Below are positions 20,879 to 34,400 of a DNA stretch of 34,875 nt, piece by piece (the first letter of the stretch is position 1; the number at the start of each line of letters is the position of its first letter). The stretch lies in NCBI GenBank assembly GCA_001970855.1, contig LSSN01001720.1:1-34875 (forward strand), written 5' to 3'. The position numbers were made by a program, and so were the translations under genes. Source of the DNA: Smittium culicis (lineage: Eukaryota > Kickxellomycota > Harpellomycetes > Harpellales > Legeriomycetaceae). A model generated the notes under the pieces. It had not been told where the DNA came from, ran no database searches, and was given only the letters and a program-made list of their open reading frames with translations.

Positions 20879-21769
20879 ATATTATTCTGTCAAAACTAAT
20901 ACAAAACATATAACGTATTACAAGTGCCAGCTAATTTTATTCTACGATATATACAAGATTTATTTATAATGTTTTAAATTTTATTAAAACTAAGTAATTT
21001 ATTAAGATAAAATAATACAAAATTTTAATAACTAAACTTATTTCTAACTTATTCAATGTAAATCAACATTCATTATTTTCTGAAATATATTTTCGTGGCT
21101 TAAAAGATAACTGGTGAAATTATTAACGTATTTAATACAATAATTATACAAAACCATCACAATCCTCTACTGAAGAAAATTCCTATAACGACCAATGATT
21201 TATAGCTCTGAAATTCTAGACTCAGCTTATCATGTTTTCCGAGATCAACATACCTTCATAATACACTTTAACAAACTCTATACAAGAAATCAATACTTGA
21301 TTAAATAAATGAGTGATATTTATTGATAAGTATAATAATAACTTTATCTATAGACAAGTAACTGTTTTAAAATCAGATGATCTAATATGAATTAGTTAAC
21401 TTATTATTATTAAATTTGATCAACTTGACTTGCTATTAGCTTTAATTCATCAGAAAATCTTTATTGAATAATTCTAATACTTGTAACATAGAAAACCAGA
21501 GTAAAATTTGTGATGGTAACTGTGTTAAAGTAATAATATTTTTATTATTTTTTATGGACATTATATAAAAATATGTAATACAACTCATTTTTGTATCATT
21601 AATAGTATATCTATAATTTTAAATTTGATAAGAATTGATTCTTTTAATCATAAATAATCGATTATAAATAAAGCTTTATATCGCATCAAATTGAATGAAT
21701 ATATTAAATTGGCGCTAAATTAAATATATTTTGTATTAATGAAAGGTAAATGAGAAAAGAATGTATTTA
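20879..21769 (-). mobile_element. Gypsy fragment C (3' part only)
   Basis: Aligns with 9826-10911 of relic B. Shared landmarks are ATATTATTCTGTCAAAAC at the start, CAAGTGCCAGCTAATTTT, TTATAGCTCTGAAAT with GACTCAGCTTATCA and GTTTTCCGAGATCAA, then AAAATCAGATGATCTAATAT, and AATGAAAGGTAAATGAGAAA at the end. Similarity stops at about 21769, within the RNase H motif, so RT, gag and the rest are missing. It lacks about 195-199 bp present in B (roughly 10250-10440). It has no open frame. Left of 20879, a further 22 bp or so (ATGTTTATA...) may still be related to B, with C/T and G/A differences. Confidence 0.88.
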
Positions 21770-24700
21770 AGATAATTTTAGGGCATTCCGCAAAAATTGA
21801 TAATTTAATCAAGGACGATATATTTCAATGTAGAAAAAAGACGTTTATGGGTAATATAATAATTAACCTTCTATAAGTACGATTCATTCTCTCTAAATTG
21901 GACCATTGTAAATTTGAAATATTTAGACCATACTTTTTATAAATTAGCGAGCTTTTTAATGACTTTTATTTATAAATAAAAGCTAAAATTTATAATTTCA
22001 GATATAAATTTGTCTATAAACATCATTAGATAAAAATATAATAATTAAAAAATAATTTGATTAATCTAGCAATCAGATTTACACACAAAAAAAGTCAAAA
22101 ATAACTATATTTTAGCATTGCTGAAAAAAAATAATTAGTAAGTAATATTAGGAATTATGATTTATTCCGTTTATCTTTTATGCATTGAAACACACTAATG
22201 GATTTTCCAAGAGTTTAATATAGCATATATAATAAATATATCATTTTTTTTTAAATTATTACAAAAAATTGAAGCCAATTAGACTTTGAATAAGAATGAC
22301 TATAATTTAAAGTAAGTAACTTTAATTTTATAAGACTTAATCAAACACGTATCAATTATATAGATTATATTCATAAAAAAATTTTATTTATATATACAAA
22401 TTAGTTAATAATAAAAGATTTTGTCATTAAAATATAACAAAAAAACGACTACTATACATATCAGTATATATGACATAAATTGCCTAATGACAGTATACTC
22501 TTTCAGCAACAATATACATAAGTCATATTGTCACTGTTGATTTAATATACCAATATATCTATGATTTACATAACTTACTCATTTTTCTAAAATAAATACT
22601 ATTTAATACTTATTAGCATTAAATTAGCGAAATAAGTCAACTATAAAATTGGAATTGAAACAAAACTGTTTTAATATCATGTAGAATATTATAAAACATG
22701 TAAATTGTTTAGAAAATACTGGAAATCGAATAATTTGTAAGAAAATTGATAAATGAGTAATAATCAATAAATTTTGTCGAATATAAATAAAATGATGTAT
22801 GAAATAATTGAAAAAACCTCAAGATGCGAAAATTTACTAAATTAAATATATAATTATATTATTAATAATATTTTATAACAAACTATATTATCTCATTTGT
22901 ATATTGTTAAATCGTATTAACACTTATCTATATTTAACTAAAGTAAAATACACACATAATTCAAATTTTATAAATCTTTAATATTTAAGTATAGAACGGC
23001 TCTATTAATAATATAATTTAAATTATTATCTTATCTAATAAAACAGAAATTTTTATATTATAGTAATCTATAATCTCTAATCTTTAATATTTTTATAAGA
23101 ATTTTATATAAAAAATATCATTAAAAATATCTTAAAATCTATAAAAACGATCTATAAAAATATAACCTAATTTTAGCTATTGCAACTTTCAATAATTATC
23201 TACCGAGCAAATTTTAAAGGGAAATGATGTATACGGAACAAACCAATCATTAACAACTTTATTATACAAATAAATATTGCTGCACGGAGATTTAAATTAA
23301 CACTAATAAATTAAGTGATAATGATTCACCATACAAATATATAAATCAAATCATTCATCTGAATGTAGTTAAAACATTATTTTCAGGTAAAAGAAAAAAT
23401 TTATGATTAATTGATTAAGAATAAGTATTACATATATAAAATTTGAATCATTTTATTATCAAATTTTTTGTAAAAATATGAGAACAATTCATTACAAAAT
23501 AGTTAAAATTATTGTTAAAATCGCTATTATTTTTCTTGTTAATAAAAGGAACGACGTTAAAATACATATTCAGCATAGTATAATTTTAATGCAAATATCG
23601 TATATTTTAAACAAATTTTAGTTTATTTATCAAAAATTTTTGGAAATAGTTTATTTTTAATAATATCTGTCATTCTTTTCTCAATTTAAACCTAGTTAAT
23701 TAAAGCTTTTGTCTAAATTGATTAATCTATATTGAATTAAAATGTATGAATTTATGAGATATATGTATAGTAATTATATCAGTCTGAATAATTTTCTATT
23801 CTCTTTATAATTACTATTATTTATTAAAATTTTATTAATCAGTTGAAATTATTAAATTTTAATAAAAAACAGAGATTATAATTTATGTTAATGCACTTTA
23901 ACGAAATGAAATTTTATTTAATGATAATTTTGGGCTATTTTATACTTTAATAAAGCTTTTGTAAAAGAAATATATCCAAATTTACAATATAGGTGAATCG
24001 AAAATTATATTTATTTATAATACATGCAAATATCTCAAAATATAGATCAAAATTTTAAAGGTTAATGAGATATTTACAATTAAACAATTGTTGAAGTATA
24101 ATAGAATTTATTGGGTATCGAGTTGATGCATAATTATAAAGTGATGAAACTCGTTATTAAATTAGATGATCCAATAGAAAATTTATTAATTAACTGAATT
24201 ATGATTAGAAATATCAATTTTATCAATAAGATGTATTTCAAAACATTTTTTCTACAAAAAATGATCAAAACGATAAGGGTCTTAGTTATTACATTATAAA
24301 TTAGTATTAATCTGAAAAAATTTATATAAATAAATTTATAATAATATATCTAATTTTATTATATTTTTTCAATTGTAATTCGAAAATAAAAAGTATTGAA
24401 CTATCGATTCCATCATTATATGATCAGTGTAATTAAATATAAGAAAGAATATTATATCATTATTATATTTGAACACAATGCAAGAAAAAAATAATTTGGG
24501 TTAAAAATTTGTCCTCATACTATCAGTATAACATAACAGCAATTAAATTTATATATTAATCAATAATAAATATCAAAAATTCATATTAGCAAATTTACGT
24601 ATACTAAACATTAAAAACTAATCATTATTTTTTATCTAATTTTTTATATTTTTTTATGTATAATTATACGAGAAATTATTATTCAAAGTTAATTGATACT

Positions 24701-27700
24701 AGATAAAATTGATACTTTCAATATTGTATTGTATATTTAAAAGTTTAATGCATAAATTTTATACTAATAAATGATAACAAATTGGATATCTCATCTATTT
24801 TAATCTAGATCCAACTAATATAAATTTATTTATCTTGATTATTTCTCAGCTGAAAATAAACAGGTGTTTAAATTATATCTATACTTATTATTCTTTATTA
24901 AATGATATTACCCTAAATAAAATAGGTCTTAAATAGAATATTATTTTCTCTCAATAAGTTTTATTAGATTCAGATCCAAGATTTTTACCTAAAATAGGTC
25001 ATTCATAATTTTCAACGCATAAAAATACCCAAGTTTTACGTGATTTTCTTCATTCAAAAAATAAAAAATAAAGTAAATATTGATATATATAATAATTTTT
25101 AGATTATTCAAAATTTATCAATATTATTTCAAAATTAAAAATTATTATCGGATATAATTATCAAGAATCGATTTTGTTAAATTAATATTTTTATTTTAGG
25201 TATACGTATGACTCTAAACACGATTAGAGTATATATGAAGTCAATCTTGAACACATAAATAATTAATATTGAAATTCGCTATAATAGGCATTTTATGTCT
25301 AAATAATAATAATATTTATATTTAGTTTATTATAATATTTATCAATTAAAGTTTAAAATTAATAATACTTCTATAAAATTAAACGAGTAATTTTTAGTGG
25401 AATAATGATCCAATATAAAGGGTGACTGAATATTTTAGCGACATGATTAAAAAATATACAATTATTTTATTTATAGAATTTTGTATTTTTCGAATTAAAT
25501 ATAATTTCATGTATACTATTAACATATTTTAGCTTCATTAGAAAAATGAAACGACTGATAAAAATTGATTTAATATGACAAAAATTTATTTATATATAAA
25601 AATTCTTAATGAATTGATTAAAGTAAATTTAGTTCTATTCTAATCTCTGTCTTATTGTATTTAATATTTTGTAATACTAAAATTATAATTTATTATAGAA
25701 AAATAATCTAATAGTAGCTTATATAGAAAATAATAAACTAGTAAACAAAATTATTTTGAAAATTTACTAAACAAAACCAACAGCAGTAAATATTGAATTT
25801 TCATATGCAGATTTTATTTTGATAAACTGTAGTGGCTATTTTATTTAATTATATTAAAAAATCAATTTATACTAGCATATTGATAGTTTATAATTTGGAA
25901 ATGATGGCAACTGATTTTTAAAAGATAAATTTCACAAAAACATTTATTTAAGTTTAAATATAATTCTCTTTACAGCAATCAATATATAATAACAAATTGA
26001 ATGCTATGTGATTTCATTTGCATAAAAAATTCTTAAATGACTAAAAATATATCTATCATCAAAAGTTTCTATTAATTTGCTGTCTTTAATTAATTTTAAT
26101 TATATTGGATATTTCATTTTTGAATTATGTACTATATTAAATCAAATGTTAAAAAATACTCTAAAATTCTATGACTTTATGTAAAAATTTGTAAATTTTT
26201 CAAAAATCATCATTTGAATTATACCTATGGATAATCATCAATAATATTAACCATTTTAGTTTAATCATTTTCAAATGTTAGAATGTTATTTTTACAAATA
26301 TCAACTAATTTTATAAAATTTTATCTCAGCTATTCTTAGGAATCTGATCTATAAATTTAGCTTTATCATTATTTTTCTTTTATTTTCAGCTTAATTTATT
26401 TTTCTCGAAAGGACTCATTATGGTCTAGATGAAATTTTATATGTATTCGCTTATTTGAAAGAAAATTAATATGATATACCTTTTTTAGGAATCTTAGCAA
26501 CAAATTAAATTCTTATTTAATATTAAAATATATATTTTTAATTATTTATAAAATAATGTAATTTAACATGCGCAATTTTATTATTTTTTGAATGAAATAT
26601 GATATTTGTAAAAGCTATAGATGAATTTAGCTATATCAAGCTATTATTGACAAGACATTTAATCAAATTATATTATTTGGTTAAAAACAAAAAAATTTTT
26701 ATAAAATACGCTAATACTCATTGCAAGCAATTGTAGAAAATAAAATCAATTTATTAATCTTTGAGATCAAGACAAGTTAATTCAGTTTATATTTTTATTT
26801 TTATAATATGTATATATATTTGATACTGTTTTAATAATAGTTATATACTTATATTGAATTATTTTTACTTTGTTTTGAAGAATTTACTCATATTATTTAC
26901 AATTAAATAATTCAAATTATATATAAATTGTAATATAAACTAGAGTTAGTAATTCATAATTATTGAATAATTAGTAGATAAGATCAAATATTTTGAATAA
27001 TATTTTTATTTTTCTGCTAAATAAAACGTTTTAACTGATACTGATGTTTGTAGTAGCAAATTAAATCTAGAATATTTATTATTTTGTTTAAATAATTGTC
27101 GTCCTTTAAATTTCTGATCAATAGGACGATAATAGGTCAACATTTAGTTTAATTTTCGAAAAAAATTTAAATTATTTCATGATACTAGTTATTTTTATCG
27201 ACTACAATTATTCATTTGCACTAAGAAATCAATATAGTTATTTATATACACGCTAATGTGTAATTATGTCGAATATTCTCATATATATAAAAATTTCTTA
27301 TTATATTTTTAGAAGTATCATAATATATTCCGAAAATAACGTTACTTAGCCAAGTAATTATTCAATTTATAATCATTCAAAAGAATAAAGCCTAATAAAA
27401 TAAATAAAGCTTTTTAAATATCAAGTTAAAAATGTACATTTCAATACCGTTTTTGTTCTTTGAACGTAAATAATTAAATACATCAACATAATAGACAAGA
27501 TTTAAGAGATTGTTGATACTTATTTTTATTTTTCTATTGTAGATAAATAGGTTAAAATAAATCGCACAATAGATATTTTTAATTGATTATACTATTAAGA
27601 AGATAGCTATTAACATATAAATACATAATATATACTGAATTCATATGTATATAAAAGATATTAAATAAATTGATAAGATAAATTGTTTATTATCGCTAGT

Positions 27701-30700
27701 AAACGACTATATGAATATTTTAATAGACACTGAATTAATTTAATCAATGTTTTAGATAAATTAATCTGAAAGTTTTTAATTTTTTATATATCAATTAGTT
27801 GATATTTCACAGAATGTAACCGGTTTATAAGTAATAAGAATAGTATTAACTATTAAATATAATCAAGTAAAAAATTATTTATATCTGAGAGAAAATTAAT
27901 GAATTATAGATCATATCATTAGACAGACTATAAATCAATCTATGTTTATATAAATGTTACATAATATTTAATGTTGTATATAGCAATTTTTTAATATTTT
28001 CAAAGAACAAGTATAACAAATTTCAATGAGGTATATGGATTTTATTATTAAAATAGATATATTACTTAATTTGATAAATCTAGTCGTTTTTATCTCTGAA
28101 TACATTATTTTTATCGTCTTTAAAACTTGATTAGTTACACAATTAATTGCACGAAATATAATACAAATCACATTCAGATTTCAGATAGTTTGATTTTTAT
28201 TTTTTTTAAAAGTTTTTGAATTGATATTATAATTTATTAATTTAATCCAAATAAATTATACATCAATAATTATATATCAGCTTTTATTAATTGTAAAAAT
28301 AAGTAAATATTTACAGCAGTTGTCTGTTATTAGAAATATCATTATTCATCTTTGAGATTCATATTAGAGCAATTGGTTTTCATTATTTGTGAGATTCTGA
28401 GTTATATAAATTAATCACGCTTTTCAATATTAATATTTTCTTTGTATCATGTGAAATATTTGTCCAGAAAAATAAATTATTTTTATTTTATCCTTTTTTC
28501 AGGTATTGGCAATCAATATCCTGTCGTAAATCGATTTAGCTAACTAACAGTAAAAAAGCTATGTACAAAAGTATGGATTATATTATTGAAATAAATAGTA
28601 ATAAAAACTACTGAACTTATTCATGATATTCTAATTACATAAATTATATGTTATATTAATATTATAAGTGTGGTTTAAATTATATGAACAATTTAATAGT
28701 TGATAATAAATAGGTTGATTGACTAAATAATATACTTAATGCATTACGAGTCTAATATTCAGTACATCTTAATATATAATACGAGTAATTAAACAAAATA
28801 GAATTAGAATCATTAAATTCTAGATTATACTGGGTGTAATTTAAATGTAAATATATAATACATACTCTTTGGGTATATATTACATTAATAAATACACATC
28901 ATTAGCAAAAAAATGACCAGCACTTTATAAATCATTATAATATTTTTAGTTAAATAAACTTTTCATAAATTTTGACTTAAATTAAAATCTTTTTTACGTT
29001 AAATTTATGCTTTAATATTTTTTAATATTATAAAGATCAAAATTTGGAATAAATTAATAGCATATTTTGGTAATTTAAAAAATTTAAAGTTTATTGTAAT
29101 TAAGAATAAAATTATCCAAAATTATAAATTATCTATAATAGAATAATAAAAACAACTGTATATCCTGAGAATGTTTTAATTATGATTAAAATTAACATTT
29201 ATTTCAAAAAGAAAAATTCTATAAATTAAAACATAAAAATGATCCTAAATATTCTGTAATTATAATTTATATGAGAGTAAGAATAATATTTTATGTCATA
29301 GAGTTCATTATTAATTAGTGATAGATAATAGAATCTCAATTGCATTCATATAGTTGTCAAAATGGATAAGAGCAGAATTATGAATATAAACGTAAAATTA
29401 TTATATACAGGAGTTGCTATTAGTAAAATAGATTGATACGTTTAATCAGATATTAAATCTATGTATTGAAATTATTAAAAAACAAATATTAACTATGATA
29501 TTAATTTACAAAATAAATCATAGTTATAAATTTAATAATATTTTGAGTTAATAATTAAATTTTTGAAAAAAAAATAATATTATATATAATTTCTATAGAT
29601 TAGATTGAATATTGAGTGATATTTTTATATTTTTATATGGAAAACGTTATTAAAAATTAGCTAAATATTGAAAATATATACATTTGATTAATACAAATAA
29701 TAAATTTTTACTGATTATAAACTGAAAACACGAACTTTGGATAATATAAATTAAAAAAATATCAAAACATCACATTAAGATATACTTTATAATATTGATG
29801 AATGAAATCTGTTCATTAAAATAAATACATACTTAAGAATAATAGTTGAAATTTTTATATACCTCTAATTACTAATAAATTAATCAATAAATAATTCAAA
29901 AACTCATCTTATAATCATTTATAAAAAAATCACATAGAAATATATAAAATGATGATATGGCTAGCTATAGATATTAGCTGAAATAAATTTTAAGAAAAAT
30001 TAGTTCTATAATAATTTTCAAAAGTGCAAAATTTTTAGTCAAAAATTCAATAAAATTATAGTATGCTAATTATATTAATTTTTATTATTTATAACGCTTA
30101 AAGTTCAAGAAAATATATTATAACTGTTAAATTTCATCGAGAATTATGTAAATATAAATAAAAGTTAATAATCATCTACATTTATTAATAACACAACGAT
30201 GCTATAAAAATAAATATAAGGAATTATTTCAAGTCTGAAATATATAAAAAAGTAAAAATTTGATGTAATATAAACAAAATTAAAACTAACTCACAAACGC
30301 AATATAATAAAATAAAATTAATGTAACACATAAAAAGCAAATTCATACGTGTATATATAAGTAGAATAATCACGATTAAAGCTAATAAAAATATACCAAT
30401 AAGATTATATAAAATCAAAATAATGTTTTATTATAATAAATATAATATTAAAAATAAAAATTGCATGATTCAATTAATATAAGTGATAAAATAGAAACTA
30501 AAAAACCAGCAATTTTATTAAAAAAATTTATAAATGATAAGAAAAATCATTTAATTATCTAAAAAAACTGAAAAATAATATATAACATAATTAGTAAGAA
30601 TTTAATAAAGAATTTTAAAGATAAAATAAATATGAAAAAATAAACAAGATGAGATAAAATAAAATATATAATAACAACTATATGATAAGTAATGTCTGAA

Positions 30701-30764
30701 ATAGAAATAACTATGCATATATTTTCATACAAATCAAATCATAGTACAAGTAAAAAACGTATGA
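21770..30764. other. Long AT-rich desert, no gene
   Basis: About 9 kb of A/T-dominated DNA. I find no reading frame with protein character, no structural RNA, no tandem array and no match to the Gypsy family. Two minus-strand open frames (27968-28171 and 30224-30418) consist of I, L, Y, N, F and K codons expected of AT-rich DNA, and I do not count them. A few short less-AT patches (about 21790-21920, 23160-23290, 28320-28560) hold nothing recognisable; they could be transposon remains beyond recognition. Confidence 0.6.
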
Positions 30765-32379
30765 AAATACAGTATATATAATACTTATATTAAGCATATA
30801 AAGAAAGAAAATATAGCGAGTAAATACAGAATATACAGTTGTTAAATTATGTATATATAATATATATAGGATTTATATAGTATGTACATCCATTTTAGAA
30901 AGAAAACATACACAGTTTAATAAAACTAATATACAGTTTAATTATAATGAATAAACAAGTTACCTAGATTTTATTTACAGGTTAATTAGGCTATATATAA
31001 TTTGATATTAGATTAAATTTAATGTAATTAGAATGTATACAAACAGTATGAATGTATTATATAAAAAGAACATAATTTTTAAATATATAGCGTAGTTAGA
31101 TTACATGCTTGATAATAGTACGTAACTGTTACATTCTTTGATTAGTCACAGTAATTAAATAAAATAAAAATGTGAATTCCTAATGAAAAATCTAATCGAA
31201 TGAGCGTAAACATATTGACTAATTTTAAAATTTAAAAATATAGACACAAATTTCGGGATAATTGATAGACCATAAAACACAGATAATTGATAGATAATTG
31301 AATAGCGATGAAAGTAAACGGTACATCATAATAAGAATAGCTATTAATTAAATGAATTATACAGTGAATATTCCTGATATATACAGGCAATGTATCGTCA
31401 ATGAACGTAGTGTTCACATAGAATACAAAATCAATTTAAATAGCGTATGTAAGTAATATTAATAATATATGTGTAGAAAAAAATGTATAACATATTTTGT
31501 GTATAGTGTATAAATAGAAAATACATAGTAAGTAGCGATATTTCATAATAATCAGTGAATACAAATAGAATTAAATGTAATAAAATAGACATTAATGAAT
31601 TAACATAGTATATAGAAAATTCGGTGAAAGTAAATTCATACTATACATAGAATAGATATAGAAAAAAGCGCAACATTATACATAATATAAAGTGAATGTA
31701 TATACATATTATACAATGATCGAATATAGTGCATGTGAATTGTATACAGTGTCTGTAAAAAGTGTGTATACATAATCTATAGTGCATTTGTATACAGTAT
31801 TTATATTTCATACAGTGTATGAATATATATATAGAATGTATACAGTATATATTAACTACGGTAATAGTGTAAAGATATTATACTGTGTACAAGTTAATGT
31901 ACAATAGGTATAGAAACTATACCGTGGATAAGGAAAATGTACAAAGTAATTACATTTTTAACAGTAAATGTATTCAGTATATTTGTATTTTATAAATTTT
32001 ATGTATAGCATGAATCTCAATTAAGTATGCAAGGTATATAGAGTATGAAAATATTATATCTAAATATAGTTATTTAGTTTACAGTATATAGATATATTGC
32101 ATTAGAAAGAAAAACACTGATCCTATATTGAATATACAGTGTAAAAAATAGTATATACATAATAATACAGTATTTGTACATTTTATATACATAGTATAAA
32201 CATAATACATAAATATATATATTCTGTACATGCACCTATATATAAAAAGTGATAACATAGAATATTCAGTAAAAAAACGTTAATAATACAGTGAATGAGC
32301 ATTTTCATATATAAAAAAAGTATAATGAATACTGACAATAATATGAATATCTATATTTATGTACATATTTAATAAATAG

Positions 32380-32545
32380 TTACCCCATTCCCGGGCGTTA
32401 GATTAATATTGGCTTATCAGATTTAGCCAACTGTGATGAATAAAAAAAATGAATTCTTTGTATAAAAGATATATTGGTTGATTTTAGAATAATATCAAAT
32501 AGTTAATGAAGTTGAAAATCATAAACGAATCACAAATCGATTTTA
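32380..32545 (+). repeat. Spacer repeat, copy 1 of 3
   Basis: A non-minisatellite segment containing ATTCCCGGGCGTTAGATTAA, then TTTAGCCAACTGTG (GCCAA at 32425) and ATCATAAACGAATCACAAAT (AACGAAT at 32524). The distance from GCCAA to AACGAAT is 99 bp, as in the other two copies. It is the most GC-rich of the three and holds a CCCGGG word, rare in this window. It is probably the least decayed copy. Confidence 0.75.
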
Positions 32546-33484
32546 ATAAACTGATGTAAATGTATGGAATACAATGCATGTAAATAGTGTATATACCTAG
32601 ATAACAATGCATGAACACTGAGGATGTACTTAGTGAACAGTGCATCTATATAGTGTATGTATAAAGTGTAAGTTCATAGACTACAGTGTATGAATTCTGA
32701 TAATGTTCATAGTATACAGTGAATATATACAATGTATATATATAGGATACAAAAATTGAATATAGTGTAAACAGAGAAAGTTTACAGTGTATGTTCATAG
32801 AATACTATAAACTGTATACAGTGAATGTATATTGTGTATGTAAATAGTAAATAATAAAGTATATAGTATACATATATTGTAAATAGATATCATAGTATGT
32901 ATATACTAAAGATTGTATGTACAAAGTATTCATGTGTAATTGGAGAATATGCTATGGCTTTTGATTTTATTTAGTATATAAAGAGCTTGAATAAATTTAC
33001 TGAATAGTATAATATGTTTAACAAAAATAAAATATTAAAGATATTGAGTAAGTGCATAGCATATAAATAGTATATACAGAGTTTGTACATAGTGTAAAAT
33101 CTAAACGTAGCATATATAGTGTAGTAAAATATAGTATTCATTGTATATTATGAGATTGAACCTATTGATCTATAGTGTCCAAAGCATAAACAAATTAAAT
33201 TTATAATGAAAAAAAGTAAATCCAGTTTATCTACTGTATATAATCGATATAATTTTATATTAAATAGATGAATAATAGTGATATTATACAGTGTATATAC
33301 ATAGTGAATACTTAGAATAGGCATAGAATATTTTGTGACCATAAAATATTATTTCATTTTTAATATATTGACATATAGTATTTTAGGTTTTATATACCAT
33401 CAGTAAACAGTGTCACATAAAAATAATATATAGAACATATAGAAAATGAATAAAAAACCAAGGTTATGTTCAATATAAATACGA

Positions 33485-33655
33485 CGTATACATCATTCCC
33501 GTGAATAGACGATTATAGTCTCATAAAAAATAGCCAATTATGTTGATAAAAAAATTTTTATGCCTAGGTAATAAGAAATATTGGGTTAGAAATGAAAAAT
33601 TGCAAATAAAAATAAAAATAAAAAATCATAAACGAATCAAAAATAGGTAGATAAA
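33485..33655 (+). repeat. Spacer repeat, copy 2 of 3
   Basis: Contains CATCATTCCCGTGAATAGAC, AAATAGCCAATTATGTTGAT (GCCAA at 33532) and ATCATAAACGAATCAAAAAT (AACGAAT at 33631). The 99-bp anchor spacing equals that of copy 1, and the ATTCCCG word lies one base closer to GCCAA than in copy 1. Confidence 0.75.
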
Positions 33656-34197
33656 ATGATTGATTAACAGATAAATAATATGACTGGTGAATACCGTTAA
33701 TTCTCAGAAAACAAAGTATGTATTATGTAGATACTCTTAGTGAACAATGTATGAATACTATGAATTAATTTAGTATATATTGCATGTATACAGTATAAAT
33801 ACATAGCATACAGTGCATTAATATAGTGAACATACATTGTATACAGGGTATTTATACAGATTATAAAAATTATATACGGTATATATACAGTGTATATAGT
33901 GCATTAACATACTGTATATATAGAGATAGGGAATATAAAATATAGTAGACAGGGTATATAAAATATAGTAGTCTGGGTATATAAATAATAGTAGACATGG
34001 AATAATTATACTGTTATAGAAAGTAGACAGTGTATAACGATATATTAAATATAAATAATTCAGTACATGAGTATACTTGATATTCGTAGTATACAGTGTA
34101 TGGTAATACTGAAAATACATAGTTATTACATATTGAATAGACAGTATTAAATAATGTAAACATAATGAATATACATAAATTGAAAAAATATATATAC

Positions 34198-34365
34198 TGT
34201 ATGATTGTTCGCAGTGAAATAAATGTAATTGATCTACCAAAAAAAGCCAATAGTGTTGCATGAAATCACATTAATTATGAATGGTATAAAATTATTGGTA
34301 TAAATTAAAAATACAGCAAATAAAATAAAAACATAAAAAACATGTACGAATAATAGAATTAGCTT
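34198..34365 (+). repeat. Spacer repeat, copy 3 of 3
   Basis: Contains GATTGTTCGCAGTGAAAT, AAAAAGCCAATAGTGTTGCA (GCCAA at 34246) and ACATGTACGAATAATAG (TACGAAT at 34345). The spacing is again 99 bp. It is more diverged at its left end than copies 1 and 2. It directly precedes the clean 33-bp array. Confidence 0.7.
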
Positions 34366-34400
34366 TTAAAAAGAGTTATAGACAGGAAAGGGATATATAC

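Larger units (their letters stand above)
30765..34400. repeat. Decayed GTATAC/ACAGTGTATG minisatellite region
   Basis: From about 30765 rightward the words ACAGTATATA, GTATACAGT, ACAGTGTATG, TATACATAG and ATAGTGTATG recur at irregular spacing. Examples are ATACAGTGTATGAATATATA near 31808, ACAGTGTATGAATTC near 32683, ACAGTGTATGTTCATAG near 32784, ATACAGTGTATATACATAG near 33286 and ATACAGTGTATGGTAATAC near 34092. They are the words of the clean 33-bp array at 34401, so this is an older, scrambled part of the same array. Minus-strand open frames here (31232-31417, 33148-33342, 33818-34261, 34014-34250) are artefacts. Three spacer copies interrupt the region. Confidence 0.7.

Noticed and set aside
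30224..30418. 64-codon minus-strand frame that looks like a membrane peptide
   Set aside because: Hydrophobic I/L/Y/F codons are those expected from AT-rich DNA, with no ribosome-binding or promoter context and no conserved motif.
33818..34261. 147-codon minus-strand open frame, Y/I/L/H/C rich
   Set aside because: Made of minisatellite words read backwards, with another frame (34014-34250) open over the same DNA. The composition is not that of a protein gene.
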